Both the position numbers and the translations under genes were made by a program. DNA of 64,000 nt, from the NCBI RefSeq assembly GCF_002138415.1, contig NZ_CP015612.1, positions 536,001-600,000 of the forward strand. Reading direction: 5' to 3'. The notes under the pieces are model-generated. The model saw only the letters and a list, made by a program, of their open reading frames with translations. It ran no database searches and had not been told where the DNA came from. Source of the DNA: Stenotrophomonas maltophilia. GTDB lineage: Bacteria > Pseudomonadota > Gammaproteobacteria > Xanthomonadales > Xanthomonadaceae. Below, in pieces: positions 55,991-64,000 of this stretch (positions within the stretch are counted from its first letter, which is position 1; each line of letters starts with the position of its first letter).

Positions 55991-57250
55991 ATGTCCGCAG
56001 ACGCTCACACGATCCCCACGCCCCAGGCCACCTACGCGCAGCGCGTGGCCTTCGTTTCCGAGATCGCCGGACGCCTGCACAGCTATGGCACAACGGCTCA
56101 GCGCCTGGAAACAGCGGTGGTGGCACTGGCCCGCCAGCTCGATCTGGATTGTGAACCGTGGTCGAATCCCACCGGTATCATCCTCAGCTTCAGCGACCCG
56201 GCGCAGGCGATTGGCTCCAGTGACATCACCCGCGTGATCCGCCTGGCGCCCGGCGAGAACGACCTGCACAAGCTCAGCGTGGCCGACCATATCGCCGAAG
56301 AAGTGGCCAACGGGCGGATGAGCATCGCCCAAGGCCACACCGCGCTGCGCCAGCTGGACAAGGATCCGGGCCGGCGCGGCAAGCTGCGCACCATCCTTTC
56401 GTTCACCCTCGGCGCGGCCGGTGTGGCCGGCATGTGGAAGCTGCCGTGGCTGGACATTGCCACCGCCGGTGTCATCGGCCTGATGATCGGCCTGCTCGGC
56501 ATGGTCACCGACCGTCGCCCGGCCACCCGCGAAGCCGCCGAGGCACTGGCCGCGCTGCTGGCCGGCCTGGTCGCCACCCTGGTCGCGTCCTTCATCGGCG
56601 CGCTCAACCTCAACACGGTGATCATCGCCTCGCTGGTGGTGCTGCTGCCCGGCATGTCGCTGACCAATGCGGTCAATGAACTGGCCAGCCAGCACTGGGT
56701 GTCGGGTACCGCGCGCTTTGCCGGCGCGCTGACCACCATCATGAAGCTCAGCGTCGGCGCGATGATCGCGGTGACCCTGGCCGACGTGCTCGGGCTCGAT
56801 CCGGTGATCCGCGCCACGCGGCCGCAGGGGCCGTGGGTGGAGTGGGGCTCGCTGCTGACCGCAGCGTTTGCCTTCGCGATGCTGTTCAAGGCCAACCGCC
56901 GCGATTATCCGTGGGTGATCGCCGCCTCGGTGGCCGGCTATGCGATCTCCAAGTTCGGTGGCCACGCCTGGGGCGCGCCGGCCGGCATCTTCCTGTCGGC
57001 GATGCTGCTGACCGCCGGTGGCAATCTGTTCGGCCGCCTCGTTGGCCGCCCGGGTGCGATCATCCGCCTGCCTGGCATCATCATGATGGTGCCAGGCAGC
57101 ACCAGCCTGCGCGGCGTGCTGACCCTGGTCCAGCAGCAGGACGTGGGTGCCGGCCAGAGCGTGTTCCTCACCGTGCTCAACGTGGTGATGGCCCTGGTCG
57201 CCGGCCTGCTGTTCGGCAACCTGCTGATGCCGGCCCGCAAAACCCTGTAG
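55991..57250 (+). CDS. thrE: Threonine/serine exporter ThrE family
   Basis: 419-residue membrane protein with the ThrE layout. A cytoplasmic N-terminal part (~1-130: RLHSYGTTAQRLETAVVALA, WSNPTGIILSFSDP) is followed by about ten helices covering the DUF1212-type and DUF3815-type halves (LVVLLPGMSLTNAVNELASQ, PGIIMMVPGSTSLRGVL). ThrE exports threonine and serine by proton motive force in Corynebacterium. Both halves are fused here, unlike the split ThrE pairs of other bacteria. The stop codon TAG is itself part of a GTAG palindrome. Confidence 0.88.
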   Translation: MSADAHTIPTPQATYAQRVAFVSEIAGRLHSYGTTAQRLETAVVALARQLDLDCEPWSNPTGIILSFSDPAQAIGSSDITRVIRLAPGENDLHKLSVADHIAEEVANGRMSIAQGHTALRQLDKDPGRRGKLRTILSFTLGAAGVAGMWKLPWLDIATAGVIGLMIGLLGMVTDRRPATREAAEALAALLAGLVATLVASFIGALNLNTVIIASLVVLLPGMSLTNAVNELASQHWVSGTARFAGALTTIMKLSVGAMIAVTLADVLGLDPVIRATRPQGPWVEWGSLLTAAFAFAMLFKANRRDYPWVIAASVAGYAISKFGGHAWGAPAGIFLSAMLLTAGGNLFGRLVGRPGAIIRLPGIIMMVPGSTSLRGVLTLVQQQDVGAGQSVFLTVLNVVMALVAGLLFGNLLMPARKTL

Positions 57251-57271
57251 GTGTGGACCGTTGGTCCACAC
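57247..57271 (+). repeat. GTAG-headed palindrome overlapping the thrE stop codon
   Basis: GTAG (57247-57250) followed by a near-perfect stem-loop (57251-57271). The last three bases of the tetranucleotide are the thrE stop codon. Confidence 0.75.
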
Positions 57272-57282
57272 ACCGAAGAATG

Positions 57283-57310
57283 AAAAACGCCGGCTTTCGC
57301 CGGCGTTTTT
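57283..57310. terminator. Bidirectional terminator between thrE and the H-NS-like gene
   Basis: 11-bp arms (57283-57293 with 57300-57310) ending in AAAAA on one side and TTTTT on the other serve both convergent genes. Confidence 0.92.
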
Positions 57311-57330
57311 CATTGCATCCCGATCTGGCT

Positions 57331-57714
57331 TCAGGCCTTCTTGATCAGGAAATCTTCCGGCTTCTTGTTGCCCTTGGCGGTCAGCTCGGCCATCCAGCGC
57401 GGCTGCTTGCCACGGCCGGTCCAGGTTTCCTTCGGGTTGGCCGGGTTGCGGTACTTCGGCGCAACCTTGCCCAGCTTACGGCCAGCGGTCTTTGAAGGAG
57501 CCTTGGCGACCTTGGCCACCTTGCGCGCGCGCGGGGCCGGGGCGTCGCCGAACAGTTCCTCGATGGTGTAACCCTCGGTCTTGGCCAGCTTGCTCAGCTG
57601 TGCCCGGACCTTGGTGATCGGCCGGCGCTTGGCGACGATGGTCTGCTGTTTCTTGGCGGTGCGGATCAGGGCGCCCAGCTCGCGTGCCGACAGGCCGGTC
57701 AGGTCAATGCTCAT
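57331..57714 (-). CDS. H-NS family nucleoid protein (XrvA-like)
   Basis: 127-residue basic protein. The N-terminal ~50 residues are helical (LSARELGALIRTAKKQQTIV), suited to oligomerisation. A Lys/Ala-rich linker follows (ARKVAKVAKAPSKTAGRKLG). The C-terminal DNA-binding motif KYRNPANPKETWTGRGKQPR is the H-NS/BpH3/XrvA signature, with the minor-groove TWTGRGKQP loop intact. H-NS proteins silence AT-rich, horizontally acquired DNA; the AT-richer O-antigen block in this window would be a natural target (inference). The gene stands alone between two strong terminators, with a ~100-base upstream region that is itself AT-rich. Confidence 0.9.
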   Translation of the reverse strand: MSIDLTGLSARELGALIRTAKKQQTIVAKRRPITKVRAQLSKLAKTEGYTIEELFGDAPAPRARKVAKVAKAPSKTAGRKLGKVAPKYRNPANPKETWTGRGKQPRWMAELTAKGNKKPEDFLIKKA

Positions 57715-57900
57715 TTACGGTTACTCCGGAAACTAATAAGTGGACGGGACGAGCCAGTCCCTGGCGTCGCGGGACAGAATAAAGATGAATTAATCGCAGC
57801 ACAAATGCAGACCGGTCATGGCCTGGCAGCACCCCGGCTGCATTGCGTCGATTTTGACCGGATTATGTCCGCTGCAATATTGCTCAAATGGGCGTCAGGC

Positions 57901-57931
57901 AAAAAAAGACCGGGGCATGCCCCGGTCTTTT
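57901..57931. terminator. Terminator of proS (bidirectional form)
   Basis: An 11-12-bp GC stem around 57908-57928 with seven As on its left and TTTT on its right; read on the minus strand it follows the proS stop by six bases and ends in seven Ts. Confidence 0.9.
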
Positions 57932-57936
57932 CCTGA

Positions 57937-59640
57937 TCAACCCTGCAGGCGCTGCAGCAGGGTGGCCTTGTCCAGGCTTTCCGCTTCGCTGGCGCGGCGC
58001 GAGCGGTACTCGTAGGTGCCGGCGGCCAGGCCACGTTCGCTGACCACCACGCGGTGCGGGATGCCGATCAGTTCCATGTCGGCGAACATCGCGCCCGGGC
58101 GCAGGCCGCGGTCGTCGAGCGCCGCGTCCAGGCCGGCATCGCGCAGCTCCTGCAGCAGGTTGGCGGCTGCATCGGCCACAGCGGCATCACCCTTCGGGTT
58201 GATCACGCACACCACCACCTGCCACGGCGCCATCGCGTCCGGCCAGATGATGCCGGCATCGTCATGGTTCTGTTCAATCGCGGCAGCCACCACGCGCGAG
58301 ATGCCGATGCCATAGCAGCCCATCGCCATCACCGCCGCCTTGCCGTTCTCGTCCAGCACGGTGGCATCCAGCGCTTCGGCGTACTTGCGGCCGAGCTGGA
58401 ACACGTGGCCGACTTCGATGCCACGGGCGATCTTCAGTTCGCCACCGTCCAGCGCGCGGTCACCGGCACGCACGTTGCGGATGTCGGCCACTTCCGGTTC
58501 CGGCAGGTCGCGGCCCCAGTTGACGCCGGCCAGGTGGAAACCGGCTTCGTTGGCGCCGACGACGAAGTCGGACATCGCCGCCACTTCGCGATCAGCCACC
58601 ACGCGGATGGCCTTGGCCGGGGCGACCGGGCCGAGGAAGCCCGGCACGCTGCCCAGGTGCTCGGCGATTTCCGCCTCGCTGGCAAAGCGCTGTTCGTCCA
58701 GGCCGGCAACCTTGGCCAGCTTGATCTCGTTGACCTCATGGTCGCCGCGCACCAGCACCAGCACGAACTGCTGTGCCTTGCCTTCGCCCGCGATCAGCGC
58801 CACCGACTTCACCGTGCGCTGCAGGTCGATGCCGAGCAGCGCCGCGACATCCTCGCAGGTTTTCTGGGTAGGGGTGTCGACCTTGCGCATCGCTTCGCCG
58901 GCGGCCGCACGCGGCTCCGGATCGGCGGCAATCGCCGCTTCCATGTTCGCTGCGTAATCCGAACCGGTGGAGAACACCAGCGCGTCTTCGCCGGAATCGG
59001 CGATCACGTGGAATTCCTGCGAGGCATCGCCGCCGATCGCACCGGAGTCGGCCTGCACCATGCGGAAGTCCAGGCCGAGGCGGGTGAAGATGCGGCTGTA
59101 GGCCGACTTCATGTTCTCGTATTCGCGCACCAGGCACTCATCGTGCAGGTGGAACGAATAGGCGTCCTTCATCAGGAACTCGCGCGAACGCATCACGCCG
59201 AAGCGCGGACGGATCTCGTCGCGGAACTTGGTCTGCACCTGGTAGAAGTTCACCGGCAGCTGCTTGTAGCTGGACAGCTCGCTGCGCGCGAAGTCGCAGG
59301 CCGCTTCTTCGGCGGTCGGGCTGTAGCAGAACACCTGGTCCTTGCGGTCCTTGATCTTCAGCAGCTGCGGGCCGAACTTCTGCCAGCGTCCGGTCTGCTC
59401 CCACAGTTCCTTCGGCTGGATGGTCGGGATCTGGAATTCCACGGCGCCGGCGCGGTCCATTTCCTCGCGCACGATGCGTTCAACCTTGCGCAGCACGCGC
59501 AGGCCCAGCGGCGACCAGGTGTACAGGCCCGATGCCAGCTTGCGGATCATGCCCGCGCGCAGCATCAGCCGGTGGCTGGTGAGCTCGGCGTCGCTGGGGG
59601 TTTCCTTGGTGGTGTGCAGGTGGAACTGGGAGAGGCGCAT
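57937..59640 (-). CDS. proS: Prolyl-tRNA synthetase
   Basis: 567-residue class II synthetase of the bacterial type. Motif 1 region ([20 protein letters not shown]), motif 2 ([21 protein letters not shown]) and motif 3 ([15 protein letters not shown]) are present. The INS cis-editing domain lies between motifs 2 and 3 (~residues 225-405; [20 protein letters not shown]), so mischarged Ala-tRNA(Pro) can be cleared. The anticodon-binding domain fills the last ~100 residues. The start at ATG 59640 gives the standard [15 protein letters not shown]. Single gene with strong terminator; a paired-hairpin element lies just upstream. Confidence 0.97.
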   Translation of the reverse strand: MRLSQFHLHTTKETPSDAELTSHRLMLRAGMIRKLASGLYTWSPLGLRVLRKVERIVREEMDRAGAVEFQIPTIQPKELWEQTGRWQKFGPQLLKIKDRKDQVFCYSPTAEEAACDFARSELSSYKQLPVNFYQVQTKFRDEIRPRFGVMRSREFLMKDAYSFHLHDECLVREYENMKSAYSRIFTRLGLDFRMVQADSGAIGGDASQEFHVIADSGEDALVFSTGSDYAANMEAAIAADPEPRAAAGEAMRKVDTPTQKTCEDVAALLGIDLQRTVKSVALIAGEGKAQQFVLVLVRGDHEVNEIKLAKVAGLDEQRFASEAEIAEHLGSVPGFLGPVAPAKAIRVVADREVAAMSDFVVGANEAGFHLAGVNWGRDLPEPEVADIRNVRAGDRALDGGELKIARGIEVGHVFQLGRKYAEALDATVLDENGKAAVMAMGCYGIGISRVVAAAIEQNHDDAGIIWPDAMAPWQVVVCVINPKGDAAVADAAANLLQELRDAGLDAALDDRGLRPGAMFADMELIGIPHRVVVSERGLAAGTYEYRSRRASEAESLDKATLLQRLQG

Positions 59641-59703
59641 CGTCGGCTTCGGATAACGGCAGAGACGCCTATTCTGCCAGCCCGGCCGGGGTGGGGGGTA
59701 CTG

Positions 59704-60286
59704 GCAGGGCTGCGCCCTGCACCCGCCTCAAGCAACGTCAACTGCAACGGCAACAGCAAGAACGGGTTTCCTGGGAGATGGCGGGGTGGGTCCGGTTGCG
59801 GGGGGCGCCGTGAATACGTCCATGTAGGCTCGGTCGCCGCTTGCTCGTGTGCGCAGTCCTGCGCACACGGCGGCAAGACCGGGGTTGGGCGTCCTGCCCA
59901 ACCCGCCCGAGGCATGCCTCGGGCCCATGCGGCTCACGCCCCCGCAACCGGACCCACCCCGCCTTTGACAGTTTCCTGCGAGCTGTCGGGACAGCTCGTG
60001 GGGTCAGATCCGTTTTCCGGAGGAAAACGGATCTGACCCCGGATTCAATTCGAGATCCGACAGATTCCATCCACGCATGGCGTGGATCTACTGGCCACCG
60101 GGAATCTGTCGGGGGTGGGGCGGTGTCGGATTGCGGGGTGTCAGCCGCATGGATGCGGCTGCCAAGCCTACATGGACGTACTTGCGGCGTCCCCGCAATC
60201 CGACACCGCCCCGCCATTCCACGGAATGCCCGCATTTGACGTTGCTGTTGCTTGCAGCCTCTGCAGGTGCAGGGCGCAGCCCTGCC
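59704..60286. repeat. Bracketed paired-hairpin element 3
   Basis: Same architecture as the element at 11475-12063. The bracket sequence lies at about 59705-59723 and inverted at 60266-60284. Hairpin A has perfect 25-bp arms (59780-59804 with 59939-59963) and a loop with the forward TACGTCCATGTAGGCT core plus three nested hairpins. A perfect 19-bp palindrome (60000-60018 with 60022-60040) follows, then an inverted GTAG palindrome (60069-60091). Hairpin B has perfect 22-bp arms (60117-60138 with 60191-60212) and the inverted core. Hairpin A has almost the same arms as hairpin A of element 2. No gene is supported in the 653-base gap between proS and the DUF4124 gene. Confidence 0.85.
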
Positions 60287-60293
60287 GACCCCC

Positions 60294-60671
60294 TTAACCC
60301 GCCGGTGGGCAGTAGGCCTTGATGGCCGCCTCGGCCAACCCCTTCTGCGCGCTGCGCTGCTCCTGGGTCAATGGGCTATCGGGCTTGCCATCGCCATCGG
60401 TGTCCTGCATCACCTGGCCGCCACCGTCCAGCAGGGCCAGGTTGGCGCGGGCCGTGCTGCACTGCTCGGGGACCGGCGCGGCCGGGGTCTCGGTGCTGGC
60501 CGCAGCCTGCGGGGTGCGGGCCTGCTCGCGGGTTTCATACTTCTTGCCCGCCGGCGGGGTCTCCGAGTACTGGGTCACGCCATTGGCGTCCTTCCATTTA
60601 TAGACCGGGCCAGCCACGGCGTTGGCACTGGCCAACAGCAGCAGGCATCCAAGGCAGGACAGGGCACGCAT
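60294..60671 (-). CDS. DUF4124 domain-containing exported protein
   Basis: 125-residue protein with a signal peptide (MRALSCLGCLLLLASANAVA) and the DUF4124 motif VYKWKDANGVTQYSETPP directly after the cleavage site. The rest is Ala/Pro/Thr-rich, then DTDGDGKPDSPLTQEQRSAQ, and it ends AIKAYCPPAG. The DxDxDGxxD run could bind calcium. ATG 60671 is preferred over the in-frame ATG at 60713 because it begins the signal peptide. The stop codon is eight bases beyond the end of the hairpin element. Function unknown; such proteins are periplasmic. Confidence 0.82.
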   Translation of the reverse strand: MRALSCLGCLLLLASANAVAGPVYKWKDANGVTQYSETPPAGKKYETREQARTPQAAASTETPAAPVPEQCSTARANLALLDGGGQVMQDTDGDGKPDSPLTQEQRSAQKGLAEAAIKAYCPPAG

Positions 60672-60751
60672 GGCAAACTCCACGGAATGGGCGTAGAACG
60701 CCGATTGCAGCATTGGCGCCGAGCACTGGCAAGTCGATTAAACTGGATTCC

Positions 60752-61528
60752 ATGGACCCGATCACACCGCCGCCGCGTTCGCGCACGATTTATCTGCTGC
60801 CCAACCTGTTCACTACCGCCGGCCTGTTTGCCGGCTTCTACGCGATCATCGCCGCAGCCAACGGGGATTTCGTCAACGCCAGCATCGCCGTGTTCGTGGC
60901 GGCGGTGATGGATGGCCTGGACGGGCGCGTGGCGCGCCTGACCGGTACCAGCAGCGAATTCGGCGTGCAGTACGACTCGCTGGCCGACCTGGTCAGCTTC
61001 GGCATGGCCCCGGCGCTGGTGATGTACCACTGGTCGCTGTCGTGGCTGAAGTTCGATGACCCGCTGCTCGGCCGTGTCGGCTGGGCCGTCGCTTTCCTGT
61101 ATGCCGCGTGTGCCGCGCTGCGCCTGGCCCGCTTCAACACCCAGGTGGCGGTGGTCGACAAACGCTGGTTCGTCGGCCTGGCCAGCCCGGCTGCAGCCGG
61201 CTTGATGATGTCCTTCGTCTGGGCGTTTGCCGATGGCAACCTGGGCTGGGACGGCAACCAGCTGCGCTATGTGGCGCTGGCGGTGACGATCGTTGCGGCG
61301 CTGCTGATGGTCAGCCGCATCCGCTTCTGGAGCTTCAAGGGCGGTGCCGCCAAGGGTACCCGTTCCGACCGCGTGCCGTTCCTGGTGCTGGCACTGGTGC
61401 CGGTGGCGATCGCCATCGCGGTCATCGACCTGCCGCGCGTGCTGTTCGCGGTGGGCATCCTGTACGCCTTGTCCGGCCCGGTGATGTGGGCCGTGCAGCG
61501 CCTGCGCAAGAAGCCTGAGGCCGCGTGA
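60752..61528 (+). CDS. pssA: CDP-diacylglycerol-serine O-phosphatidyltransferase
   Basis: 258-residue integral membrane enzyme making phosphatidylserine, precursor of phosphatidylethanolamine. The CDP-alcohol phosphotransferase motif is complete: DGLDGRVARLTGTSSEFG followed by DSLAD with the metal-binding aspartates. About eight helices; begins with RTIYLLPNLFTTAGLFAGFY, the type II (PssA/Pgs-like) N-terminus. TAAACT lies eight bases upstream of the ATG and no ribosome site is seen, so this transcript may also be leaderless. Its stop overlaps the GTG start of the next gene (GTGA). Confidence 0.93.
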   Translation: MDPITPPPRSRTIYLLPNLFTTAGLFAGFYAIIAAANGDFVNASIAVFVAAVMDGLDGRVARLTGTSSEFGVQYDSLADLVSFGMAPALVMYHWSLSWLKFDDPLLGRVGWAVAFLYAACAALRLARFNTQVAVVDKRWFVGLASPAAAGLMMSFVWAFADGNLGWDGNQLRYVALAVTIVAALLMVSRIRFWSFKGGAAKGTRSDRVPFLVLALVPVAIAIAVIDLPRVLFAVGILYALSGPVMWAVQRLRKKPEAA

Positions 61529-62037
61529 GCCAGGACCTGCCCGTGCTGTGGTCTCCGGCCCAGCAGGCCTGGCTGCAGGCCATGGGCTACACCGTCTATC
61601 ACGACGGCCAGCTGGCCGCCGAGCTGGATGCCGCACTGCAGCTGAGCGTGGCCGAAGCCGAGGCGGCTGCCGTGCCGCCAGCGGAACCGACGCGGGCAGG
61701 CGTTGCACCTCCATCGCGGGAACCCCGCGCCGAATCCGCTCCGGCATCCCGCCAGGAACGCCCGGCGCCACCGCGTCGCGAGACGCCGGTCAGCGCACCG
61801 GATACCGCGCCGGTGGCCAGCCGTCCACTGCCGGGCGGCAATGCCCGGCAGCCGGTGGTGCGCCTGCCGGATCGCCTGCAGATTGCCCTGCTTCGTGCAT
61901 CCGGCTGCAATCCCAATGATCCGGCCACGCAGTCCCTGATGGACAGCTGGCCGCTGGACCAGCTGCGTCAGGACCCGGCCGCCAAGCGCGCGCTGTGGCC
62001 GCAGCTGCGTGCCCTGCGCAAGCGGGGCACGCCATGA
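61525..62037 (+). CDS. Candidate DNA polymerase III psi subunit (HolD-like)
   Basis: 170-residue protein of no obvious family at first sight. The N-terminus (LWSPAQQAWLQAMGYTVYH) and C-terminus (LDQLRQDPAAKRALWPQL) resemble the ends of E. coli HolD (WQLQQLGITQW; LRANPTARAALWQQI). The middle (~55-105) is a Pro/Ala/Arg-rich linker that looks disordered. It lies directly before rimI with an ATGA overlap, and holD-rimI is also the E. coli order. E. coli psi links the clamp loader to chi and SSB. The weak point is the lack of a clear match in the centre. GTG start overlaps the pssA stop. Confidence 0.5.
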   Translation: MSQDLPVLWSPAQQAWLQAMGYTVYHDGQLAAELDAALQLSVAEAEAAAVPPAEPTRAGVAPPSREPRAESAPASRQERPAPPRRETPVSAPDTAPVASRPLPGGNARQPVVRLPDRLQIALLRASGCNPNDPATQSLMDSWPLDQLRQDPAAKRALWPQLRALRKRGTP

Positions 62038-62531
62038 GTGCGGTCAGCCTGCCCGGTCCGGTCAGCCTGCGCGCGCTGCGTGAGAGTGACCTCAACGCGG
62101 TGATGGCGATTGAAGTACGTGGCTATCCGTTCCCGTGGACCCGCGGCATCTTCGTCGACTGCCTGCGTGCGGGCTATCCGGGCCTGGCCATGGAGCGCGA
62201 TGGCCAGTTGATCGGCTATGGCGTACTCAGCATCGCGGCCGACGAAGCCCATGTGCTGAACATCTGCATCGACCCGCTGACGCAGTCGCGTGGGCTCGGA
62301 CGTCAGCTGCTGCGCGCGCTGGTACAGCTGGCCGGTGACCGCGGCGCGCAGCGTGTGTTCCTGGAAGTGCGTCCGTCCAACACGCCGGCGCTGGCGCTGT
62401 ACCACAGCGAAGGCTTCAACGAGATCGGCCGCCGCCCGCGCTACTACCCGGCCGCACAGGGCCGCGAGGATGCGGTGGTGATGGCGATCGAACTGGTCGA
62501 CGGCGACCTGCAGGCGATGCCGCCGCTGTAA
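62034..62531 (+). CDS. rimI: Ribosomal-protein-alanine N-acetyltransferase
   Basis: 165-residue GNAT enzyme acetylating the N-terminal alanine of ribosomal protein S18. The acetyl-CoA loop is SRGLGRQLLRALVQLA (RxxGxGxxL type), the substrate-side segment YPFPWTRGIFVDCLRAGY is RimI-specific, and ALALYHSEGFNEIGRRPRYY is the typical C-terminal GNAT strand. The ATG overlaps the previous stop. It ends the pssA-holD-like-rimI transcript. Confidence 0.93.
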   Translation: MSAVSLPGPVSLRALRESDLNAVMAIEVRGYPFPWTRGIFVDCLRAGYPGLAMERDGQLIGYGVLSIAADEAHVLNICIDPLTQSRGLGRQLLRALVQLAGDRGAQRVFLEVRPSNTPALALYHSEGFNEIGRRPRYYPAAQGREDAVVMAIELVDGDLQAMPPL

Positions 62532-62543
62532 CCGGGAAGGGTT

Positions 62544-62667
62544 GCCGGCCAGCGGCCGGCACTACCGGTAGCCGGCAACCTGGGGTGGCAGGAATGCGCC
62601 GACCAAGGTCGGCTACTACCAAGGCGTGCAATGGCTTGTCCGGTAGGTGCCAACCTTGGTTGGCACG
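62544..62667. repeat. Cluster of three to four GTAG-headed palindromes
   Basis: Copies at 62544-62566 (minus), 62599-62617 (minus) and 62644-62667 (plus) each show GTAG next to a short perfect stem. An outer 10-bp stem (62541-62550 with 62572-62581) wraps the first copy and brings a fourth GTAG (62569-62572). They fill the gap between the convergent rimI and EamA genes. Confidence 0.8.
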
Positions 62668-62673
62668 CTTTTC

Positions 62674-63495
62674 TCACGCCATCCGCAGGGCAAGCACGCC
62701 ACCGACAATCAACGCCGCCGCCAGCCAGCGCGCGCGTGGTATGCGTTCGCGCAACAGGAATACCGAGATCAGCAGCGCGAACAGGATCGACGATTCGCGC
62801 AGCGCCGAGACCATCGCCACCGGCGCCTGGGTCATCGCCCACAAGGCCATCGCATAGGAGGCTGTGGTGCCGACGCCACCGGCCAGGCCCAGTGGCCAAT
62901 GCTGCCGCGCATAGGCCAGCACCGCGCCGCCGCGCGTGTACAACGCCCACAACGGCAGCGGAATGCCCGACAGCAGGAACAGCCACAGCGTGTAGCTGAG
63001 CGCGCTGCCTGACTGCCGCGCGCCCTGCGCATCGACCAGGGTGTAGGTGGCGATCATCGCCGCAGTCAGCAGTGGCAGCCGCAGCTGGCCGCCACGCGCA
63101 CCCAATGCCATGCACAGGATGCCGGTGCTGACCAGCACCACGCCCAGCCACGCCGCCGGTGGCAGCTGCTCGCCCAGCAGTGTGCCCGCCAGCGCAACCA
63201 GGATCGGCGCGCTGCCGCGCATCAGCGGGTAGGCCAGGCTCATGTCGACCTGCTGGTAACAGCGTGCGACCAAGCCGTAGTAGGTCACCTGCAGCAGCAC
63301 CGACGCGCCCAGCCACGGCCAGCTGTGCGCGGCGGGAAATGGCAGGAAGGGCAGGGCAGCGGCCGACAGCAGCGCGGCACTGCCGGTGACCAGCACGGTG
63401 CCGAGGAATTTGTCTGGTCCGCGCTTGACGATCGCATTCCAGCTGGCATGCAGCGCGGCAGCGGCGAGAACCAGCAGGAAGATGGAAAGCGGCAT
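62674..63495 (-). CDS. EamA/DMT-family transporter
   Basis: 273-residue inner membrane protein with about ten hydrophobic segments in two five-helix EamA halves (LHASWNAIVKRGPDKFL first half; LPLLTAAMIATYTLVDAQGA second half; APVAMVSALRESSILFALLI near the end). The family exports metabolites or drugs; the substrate cannot be read. ATG 63495 begins the first helix (MPLSIFLLVLAAAALHASWN). Upstream lies a palindrome region, then valS on the same strand. Confidence 0.88.
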   Translation of the reverse strand: MPLSIFLLVLAAAALHASWNAIVKRGPDKFLGTVLVTGSAALLSAAALPFLPFPAAHSWPWLGASVLLQVTYYGLVARCYQQVDMSLAYPLMRGSAPILVALAGTLLGEQLPPAAWLGVVLVSTGILCMALGARGGQLRLPLLTAAMIATYTLVDAQGARQSGSALSYTLWLFLLSGIPLPLWALYTRGGAVLAYARQHWPLGLAGGVGTTASYAMALWAMTQAPVAMVSALRESSILFALLISVFLLRERIPRARWLAAALIVGGVLALRMA

Positions 63496-63522
63496 CCGGT
63501 GATGATGCCATGCGGGGCAAAT

Positions 63523-63619
63523 GGAAACGCCGGGCATTGCCCGGCGTTTCCGATTCCGCTTCGGTGGGTGCCAACCTTGGTTGGCACATTGCATTGGTGC
63601 GGACCGAGGTCCGCACCCA
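63523..63619. repeat. Palindrome cluster between valS and the EamA gene
   Basis: A perfect stem (about 63523-63551), probably acting at the 3' end of valS though without a T-run, is followed by two short palindromes (GTGCCAACC...GGTTGGCAC near 63568 and TGCGGACC...GGTCCGCA near 63597). The last two resemble GTAG repeats with a degraded head. Confidence 0.6.
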
Positions 63620-63630
63620 CCAGCGCGGCG

Positions 63631-64000
63631 TTACAGCTTCGCGCGCTGCTCGCGCAGGCCGGCCAGCTGGGTGTTCCAGTCGGCCAGTCGCACGCGTTCC
63701 TGCTCGACCACGGCCGGCGGCACCTTGTCGGTGAACTTGGCCAGCTTGGTCTCGCTCTTTTCCTTTTCGGCTTCGACGCGGGCGATTTCCTTGTCCAGGC
63801 GCACGCGCTCGGCATCGAGATCGACCAGGCCTTCCAGCGGCACCAGCAGCTTCAGCTCGCCAACAATCGCGGCGGCGGCAGGCGGTGCACTTTCGCCTTC
63901 AGCCAGCCACTGGATGCTGTCCAGCTTGAGCAGGAACGACAGCGACGCGCTGAAACGTTCGATGCGCACGCGATCCTGCTCCAGCCCGGCCTGCAGGCGC
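63631..64000 (-). CDS. valS: Valyl-tRNA synthetase, C-terminal fragment
   Basis: Only the last ~123 codons are inside the window; the gene runs on past the right edge. The fragment holds the end of the anticodon-binding domain ([20 protein letters not shown]), the beta segment [20 protein letters not shown] and the C-terminal coiled-coil arm ([20 protein letters not shown], then [16 protein letters not shown]), which together are diagnostic of ValS. It ends LREQRAKL. In related genomes holC commonly lies near valS, beyond this window. Confidence 0.93.
   Translation of the reverse strand, partial: RLQAGLEQDRVRIERFSASLSFLLKLDSIQWLAEGESAPPAAAAIVGELKLLVPLEGLVDLDAERVRLDKEIARVEAEKEKSETKLAKFTDKVPPAVVEQERVRLADWNTQLAGLREQRAKL

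Noticed and set aside
59641..60293. Several 60-165-codon frames between proS and the DUF4124 gene
   Set aside because: All arise from the hairpin arms and mini-hairpins and have no ribosome sites or recognisable domains.

Overview
The window is a GC-rich Gammaproteobacterial chromosome segment of the Xanthomonadaceae type, most likely Stenotrophomonas (maltophilia complex). Three things point there: an LPS locus lying between metB and etfA, as established for Xanthomonas; the xanA/xanB and rmlBACD genes beside it; and many short GTAG-headed palindromes of the kind described in S. maltophilia. No rRNA, tRNA, CRISPR array, prophage or transposase gene was found.

Layout. 1-13.9 kb: an asparagine-synthetase-like gene without the glutaminase cysteine, a tandem repeat block, phasin, queD, a TonB-dependent receptor with a secreted M14 peptidase, an RhlE-type helicase flanked by two hairpin elements, and fumarylacetoacetate hydrolase plus maleylacetoacetate isomerase (tyrosine catabolism). 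13.9-19.8 kb: a DUF4130-UdgX fusion overlapping a radical-SAM gene (DNA repair or modification pair), pilU, a DUF4398/OmpA envelope pair and a YdcH-like gene. 20-22.8 kb: cystathionine beta-synthase and metB.

22.8-41.2 kb is the O-antigen locus. The left part makes and exports a polymer by the ABC-transporter route: glycosyltransferase, Wzm, Wzt with a carbohydrate-binding tail, a methyltransferase with a coiled coil, and an 838-residue tandem GT4 enzyme. Gmd and Rmd, fed by XanA and XanB, supply GDP-D-rhamnose. The right part is less GC-rich by eye. It holds a large polytopic membrane protein, a small four-helix flippase-like protein, a GT4 enzyme, a frameshifted methyltransferase and a HAD-UbiA fusion. 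I propose that these form a lipid-linked pentofuranose decoration system. etfBA marks the right edge.

43-64 kb: rmlBACD (dTDP-L-rhamnose), a SWIM/SNF2 helicase, a 3-oxoacid CoA-transferase pair, AlkB, an Mla-like lipid transport operon (STAS-permease, ATPase, MCE protein, lipoprotein), a ThrE exporter, an H-NS/XrvA-like protein, proS, a DUF4124 protein, pssA, a candidate holD, rimI, an EamA transporter and the 3' end of valS.

The most unusual non-coding structure is a family of paired long hairpins at 9.3-9.6, 11.5-12.1 and 59.7-60.3 kb. The two hairpins of each pair carry the same core in opposite orientation. The stem arms differ between loci but stay self-complementary within each hairpin. 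Two of the three loci are bracketed by the same inverted end sequence and are nearly equal in length.
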